DNA of 64,000 nt, taken from Niveispirillum cyanobacteriorum. Its GTDB lineage: Bacteria > Pseudomonadota > Alphaproteobacteria > Azospirillales > Azospirillaceae. This document shows, piece by piece, positions 61,393 through 64,000 of this stretch (position 1 is its first letter; each line of letters starts with the position of its first letter). The stretch lies in the NCBI RefSeq assembly GCF_002868735.1, contig NZ_CP025611.1, positions 171,001 to 235,000 on the forward strand, in the 5' to 3' direction. A program made the translations under genes and the position numbers. Under the pieces are notes generated by a model. It did no database searches. It was given only the letters and a program-made list of their open reading frames with translations, and was not told where the DNA came from.

Positions 61393-63126
61393 GTGGAAGG
61401 AAACGATATTGCAGGCCATGCGGCCCACGGCTTTTCCATGGTGGAAGAGACGTTGATGTTTCTGTCCGTCGCCGTCACCTGCATCCTACTCCTTCATCGT
61501 CTGCGAATCAGCCCTGTTCTGGGCTATCTGGCCGGCGGTCTGATCCTGGGGCCCTCGGGCTTCGGTGTGGTGACGCTGGAAGAGGATGTACGCGCCGTTG
61601 CGGAACTGGGCGTGGTCTTCCTGCTTTTCCTGATCGGTCTGGAACTGTCGGGCGAGCGTTTGCGAGCCCTGCGCCGCTGGGTGTTCGGGCTCGGCCTGGC
61701 GCAGTTCCTGGTGACGGGGGCGCTGCTAGGTGTGATCGGCATTTTCCTGGGTTTGGAGGCGCCGGTAGCGGTTCTGCTGGGCGGGGGGCTTGCCCTGTCT
61801 TCCACAGCCGTCGTGGTGCAGTTGTTGATCGAACGCGGTCAGGTGGCCTCGCCCACGGGCCGCGTCACCTTCGCAGTCCTGCTTTTGCAGGATCTGGCCG
61901 TCGTCCCGCTGCTGCTGCTGGCGACCACCCTGTCGGGACCGCCGGGACAGTCGGTGCCTCTGGCGCTGGCCATTGCCGTGGGCAAAGCGGTGCTAGCTGT
62001 GGCGCTGATCCTGCTGCTGGGCCGCTTCACGCTGGGGCCATTGCTGCGGGCGGTTGCGGCAACGCGTAGCACGGAACTGTTCACCGCCACCGCCCTGCTG
62101 ATCGTGCTAGGGACCGGTTGGGCCACGGGCCTTGGTGGATTGTCGGCGGCGCTGGGTGCCTTCCTGGCCGGGCTGGTCCTGGCCGGGACCGAATTCCGGC
62201 ATCAGGCCGAATCAGATATGCAGCCATTCAAAGGACTGTTGCTGGGTCTGTTCTTTTTGTCGGTTGGTCTGGGGATCGATGTTGCCGCCATTGCGGATCG
62301 CGCGCACTGGATTGTCATCGGCGTCCTGGGACTGATCACGTTGAAAGCACTGACGGCGGGCCTGCTGGCCCGCGCCTTTGGGGCGCCCCGCGACGTCGCC
62401 ATCCGCTCCGGTCTGCTGCTGGGTGAGGCGGGGGAGTTCGCCTTCGTCATCATCACAACCGCCGTGGCCGGGCGGTTGATCGATAATGGCTGGGGGCAGA
62501 CCCTGGCAGCCACGGTTGGTCTGTCCATCGCAGTCACGCCGTTCCTGCCGGCTCTGGCGGATCGGCTGGTGGCCCGCTTTGCTCCGCCCTCGGCGCCTTC
62601 TGCCGTTCCGGGTGGGGGCGAGGAGGAGCCACATAACCATGTCATCATCTGTGGATTTGGCCGGGTGGGCCAGACCGTGGCCGCCCTGATGGCCCGGCAG
62701 CAGGTACCCTTCGTCGGTATCGACATGAATGCCGATCTGGTCCGCCAACATGCGGTGAAGGGATTGCATATCCTTTATGGTGACAGTGCGCGCCACGAAA
62801 CCTTGAAGCGGTTGGGCGCCGACCATGCCGTCGCCGCGATCATCACCCTGGATGATCCGCAGGCCGCCGCCCGCACCGTTGCCGCCTTCCGGGACCACTG
62901 GCCCGATCTTCGCCTGTTCGCCCGCGCCCGCGACCGAGCACACGCCGCCGCTCTTTTGGCCTTGGGTGTGGAGGCCGTAGTGCCCGAAACCTTTGAAAGC
63001 AGCCTAGTCCTGGCACGCGGCGCGCTCGAATCACTGGGTGTGCCGTCTGCCGCCGTCGATGAGCTTGTGATGCTCTACCGCGAAACCGATCATGGTATGA
63101 CCAGGGCCAGTGATGGCCAGACCTGA
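61393..63126 (+). CDS. CPA2-family cation/proton antiporter with TrkA-N domain (KefC-like)
   Basis: 577 aa. About 12-13 membrane segments with GPSGFGVV and EAGEFAFVIITTAV; the 'LALSSTAVVVQLL' and 'FLLFLIGLEL' stretches are CPA2 signatures. A cytoplasmic RCK/TrkA-N domain begins with HVIICGFGRVGQTVAALMAR (NAD-binding G-x-G-x-x-G). The KefC/KefB type exchanges K+ (or Na+) for H+ and often responds to glutathione adducts or pH. No KefF/G-type partner is adjacent. The GTG start at 61393 has GGAGGG upstream; ATG 61438 would shorten the N-terminus by 15. Confidence 0.9.
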   Translation: MEGNDIAGHAAHGFSMVEETLMFLSVAVTCILLLHRLRISPVLGYLAGGLILGPSGFGVVTLEEDVRAVAELGVVFLLFLIGLELSGERLRALRRWVFGLGLAQFLVTGALLGVIGIFLGLEAPVAVLLGGGLALSSTAVVVQLLIERGQVASPTGRVTFAVLLLQDLAVVPLLLLATTLSGPPGQSVPLALAIAVGKAVLAVALILLLGRFTLGPLLRAVAATRSTELFTATALLIVLGTGWATGLGGLSAALGAFLAGLVLAGTEFRHQAESDMQPFKGLLLGLFFLSVGLGIDVAAIADRAHWIVIGVLGLITLKALTAGLLARAFGAPRDVAIRSGLLLGEAGEFAFVIITTAVAGRLIDNGWGQTLAATVGLSIAVTPFLPALADRLVARFAPPSAPSAVPGGGEEEPHNHVIICGFGRVGQTVAALMARQQVPFVGIDMNADLVRQHAVKGLHILYGDSARHETLKRLGADHAVAAIITLDDPQAAARTVAAFRDHWPDLRLFARARDRAHAAALLALGVEAVVPETFESSLVLARGALESLGVPSAAVDELVMLYRETDHGMTRASDGQT

Positions 63127-63261
63127 GCGGGTTTCCGGCACTATCCTTCCGCGCGACAAAAAAAGATTAACGCTCTTGGCGGATAGTGCGATGGTTCGCC
63201 CGGACGCACGGCACCCGAAAGGGGTAGCTGGGTTCGGCCATACATTGACGGGAGCGGGATC

Positions 63262-63603
63262 GTGAGCCGGTCCATCGAAGGCGTATCGAACTGGATGCAT
63301 ATGTTCCGCTGGATCGTGAAGCTGATCCGCGATGAATATGGCGTCGATGAAAAGATACTGACTCGCACCGCCATGCTGGAGACCGATTGCGGCCTCGCCA
63401 TCGAGCAGGTGGAAGAGGTGCTGGAAATCATTGCCGAAAGCTTCGAAGTGCGCTTTCCGTCCGGCACGCTGGATGAAGTGCTGAAGCTGGAAGAATTGTG
63501 CATGCTGGCGGCCTGGCTGCGCGGCCTGTTCAAGAAGCCGGAATTCATCTCTGCGGATTTTGAAGGCCGCTGCCGCGCTTCCAACCCGCTTGCCGGGGCC
63601 TGA
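63262..63603 (+). CDS. Small uncharacterised protein with acyl-carrier-like region
   Basis: 113 aa with a GTG start. No signal peptide. The middle (TDCGLAIEQVEEVLEIIAES then FEVRFPSGTLDEVLKLEEL) has the helix pattern of DUF1493/acyl-carrier-like folds. In an ACP, the phosphopantetheine Ser would be in DSL; here the text is DCGLAI with no Ser, so it could not carry phosphopantetheine. The rest is Trp/Arg-rich at both ends. No family was assigned with confidence. Confidence 0.6.
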   Translation: MSRSIEGVSNWMHMFRWIVKLIRDEYGVDEKILTRTAMLETDCGLAIEQVEEVLEIIAESFEVRFPSGTLDEVLKLEELCMLAAWLRGLFKKPEFISADFEGRCRASNPLAGA

Positions 63604-63653
63604 TCCCCGGTCCATATCAGATGCCCTGATTTAACATTCGGGCGTATGCCGAT

Positions 63654-64000
63654 ATGACCATCCATCTTCTGCGCCTGGCCGTGGGCGCCGAAAGCCTTCA
63701 ATCGATGCGTGACTGGCGCCGCGATCACCAGATCACCTGGCAAGGGCGGGCTGTCGTTCCCACGTATACAAAGCGGGCACCGACGCGGGTGGCGGAGCTG
63801 CTGGATGGTGGCTGTATCTATTGGGTGGTGAAAGGCTTTGTGCAGTGCCGTCAGCGTTTTGTCGGCTTTGACATGATCCGCGACGTCGACGGCACCGAAT
63901 ATTGCCGCATGTTGATGAATCCGGAACTGACCGAAACCGTCTCCATGCCCAAGCGCCCGTTCCAGGGCTGGCGCTATCTGAAGCCGGAGGAAGCGCCGGC
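63654..64000 (+). CDS. DUF1489 family protein (3' truncated by window edge)
   Basis: Reads in frame from ATG 63654 to the last base (115 codons). MTIHLLRLAVGAESLQSMRDW, RAPTRVAELLDGGCIYWVVK, RFVGFDMIRDVDGTEYCRM and RPFQGWRYLKPEEAP match the alphaproteobacterial DUF1489 pattern (a lead-in LHLxKLxVG, DGGSLYWV-x-K, and R-P-F-Q-G-W-R-Y-L). The family, about 140-150 aa, has no known function and is cytoplasmic. The frame is cut by the window, so the last 25-35 residues are missing. Confidence 0.85.
   Translation, partial: MTIHLLRLAVGAESLQSMRDWRRDHQITWQGRAVVPTYTKRAPTRVAELLDGGCIYWVVKGFVQCRQRFVGFDMIRDVDGTEYCRMLMNPELTETVSMPKRPFQGWRYLKPEEAP

Overview
The window is chromosomal DNA of a GC-rich alphaproteobacterium. 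Gene content and protein sequences point to the Rhodospirillales, probably an Azospirillaceae-type organism; this is an inference from protein resemblance, not from a search. Supporting signs are the nuo-birA-coaX-rnj-mce-DUF1467-proS-lolCD gene order, the divK-pleD pair, a short prolyl-tRNA synthetase without the editing insert, and a DinB with an N-terminal zinc ribbon. Both edges cut genes: nuoF on the left and a DUF1489 gene on the right. I found no tRNA, rRNA, CRISPR array or intact insertion sequence.

Region 1 (1-14.7 kb, all +) is the distal half of the complex I operon (nuoF to nuoN), running straight into birA, coaX, rnj, mce and a DUF1467 gene. Region 2 (14.8-25.3 kb) is accessory DNA lying between DUF1467 and proS, which are normally close neighbours. 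It holds a 3-methyladenine glycosylase, a purine permease and adenine deaminase (purine salvage), an AT-rich DUF805-like gene, a pair of inverted palindromic repeats, a MazE/MazF toxin-antitoxin pair, a decayed second copy of the adenine deaminase 3' end, an AT-richer family 25 glycosyltransferase, and an orphan beta-propeller sensor kinase.

Region 3 (25.3-32.8 kb) resumes the conserved block with proS. It is interrupted by a TetR/Tag pair divergent from a PhyH-like dioxygenase with a clear operator between them, then continues with two tandem LolC/E permeases, LolD and AlkA. Region 4 (32.8-37.5 kb) carries a 1,106-aa modular RTX calcium-binding protein and two envelope proteins. Region 5 (37.5-42.8 kb) is housekeeping: pgeF, midA and lgt on the minus strand, diverging from ubiK, ybjN, proC and a YbaK-type deacylase.

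Region 6 (43-54 kb) is mostly regulation: a MocR-type regulator lacking the PLP lysine, a PepSY protein next to an OmpR/EnvZ-type pair, a MipA/OmpV porin-like protein, an M20 amidohydrolase with a PrcB-like lipoprotein, divK-pleD, and dinB. Region 7 (54-64 kb) has envelope proteins (including a double-DTG protease), a dual-specificity phosphatase, UspA and CBS stress proteins, an ECF42-type sigma factor with its YCII/DGPF partner, a KefC-like cation/proton antiporter, and several small uncharacterised genes.

The observations most worth a second look are: the ~1.24 kb toxin-antitoxin segment bounded by adenine deaminase 3'-end copies; the MocR regulator with Asn in place of the Schiff-base Lys; the TetR operator linking a repair glycosylase with a dioxygenase; the triplicated RTX architecture; a candidate small RNA near 15.55 kb; and tandem LolC/E genes.
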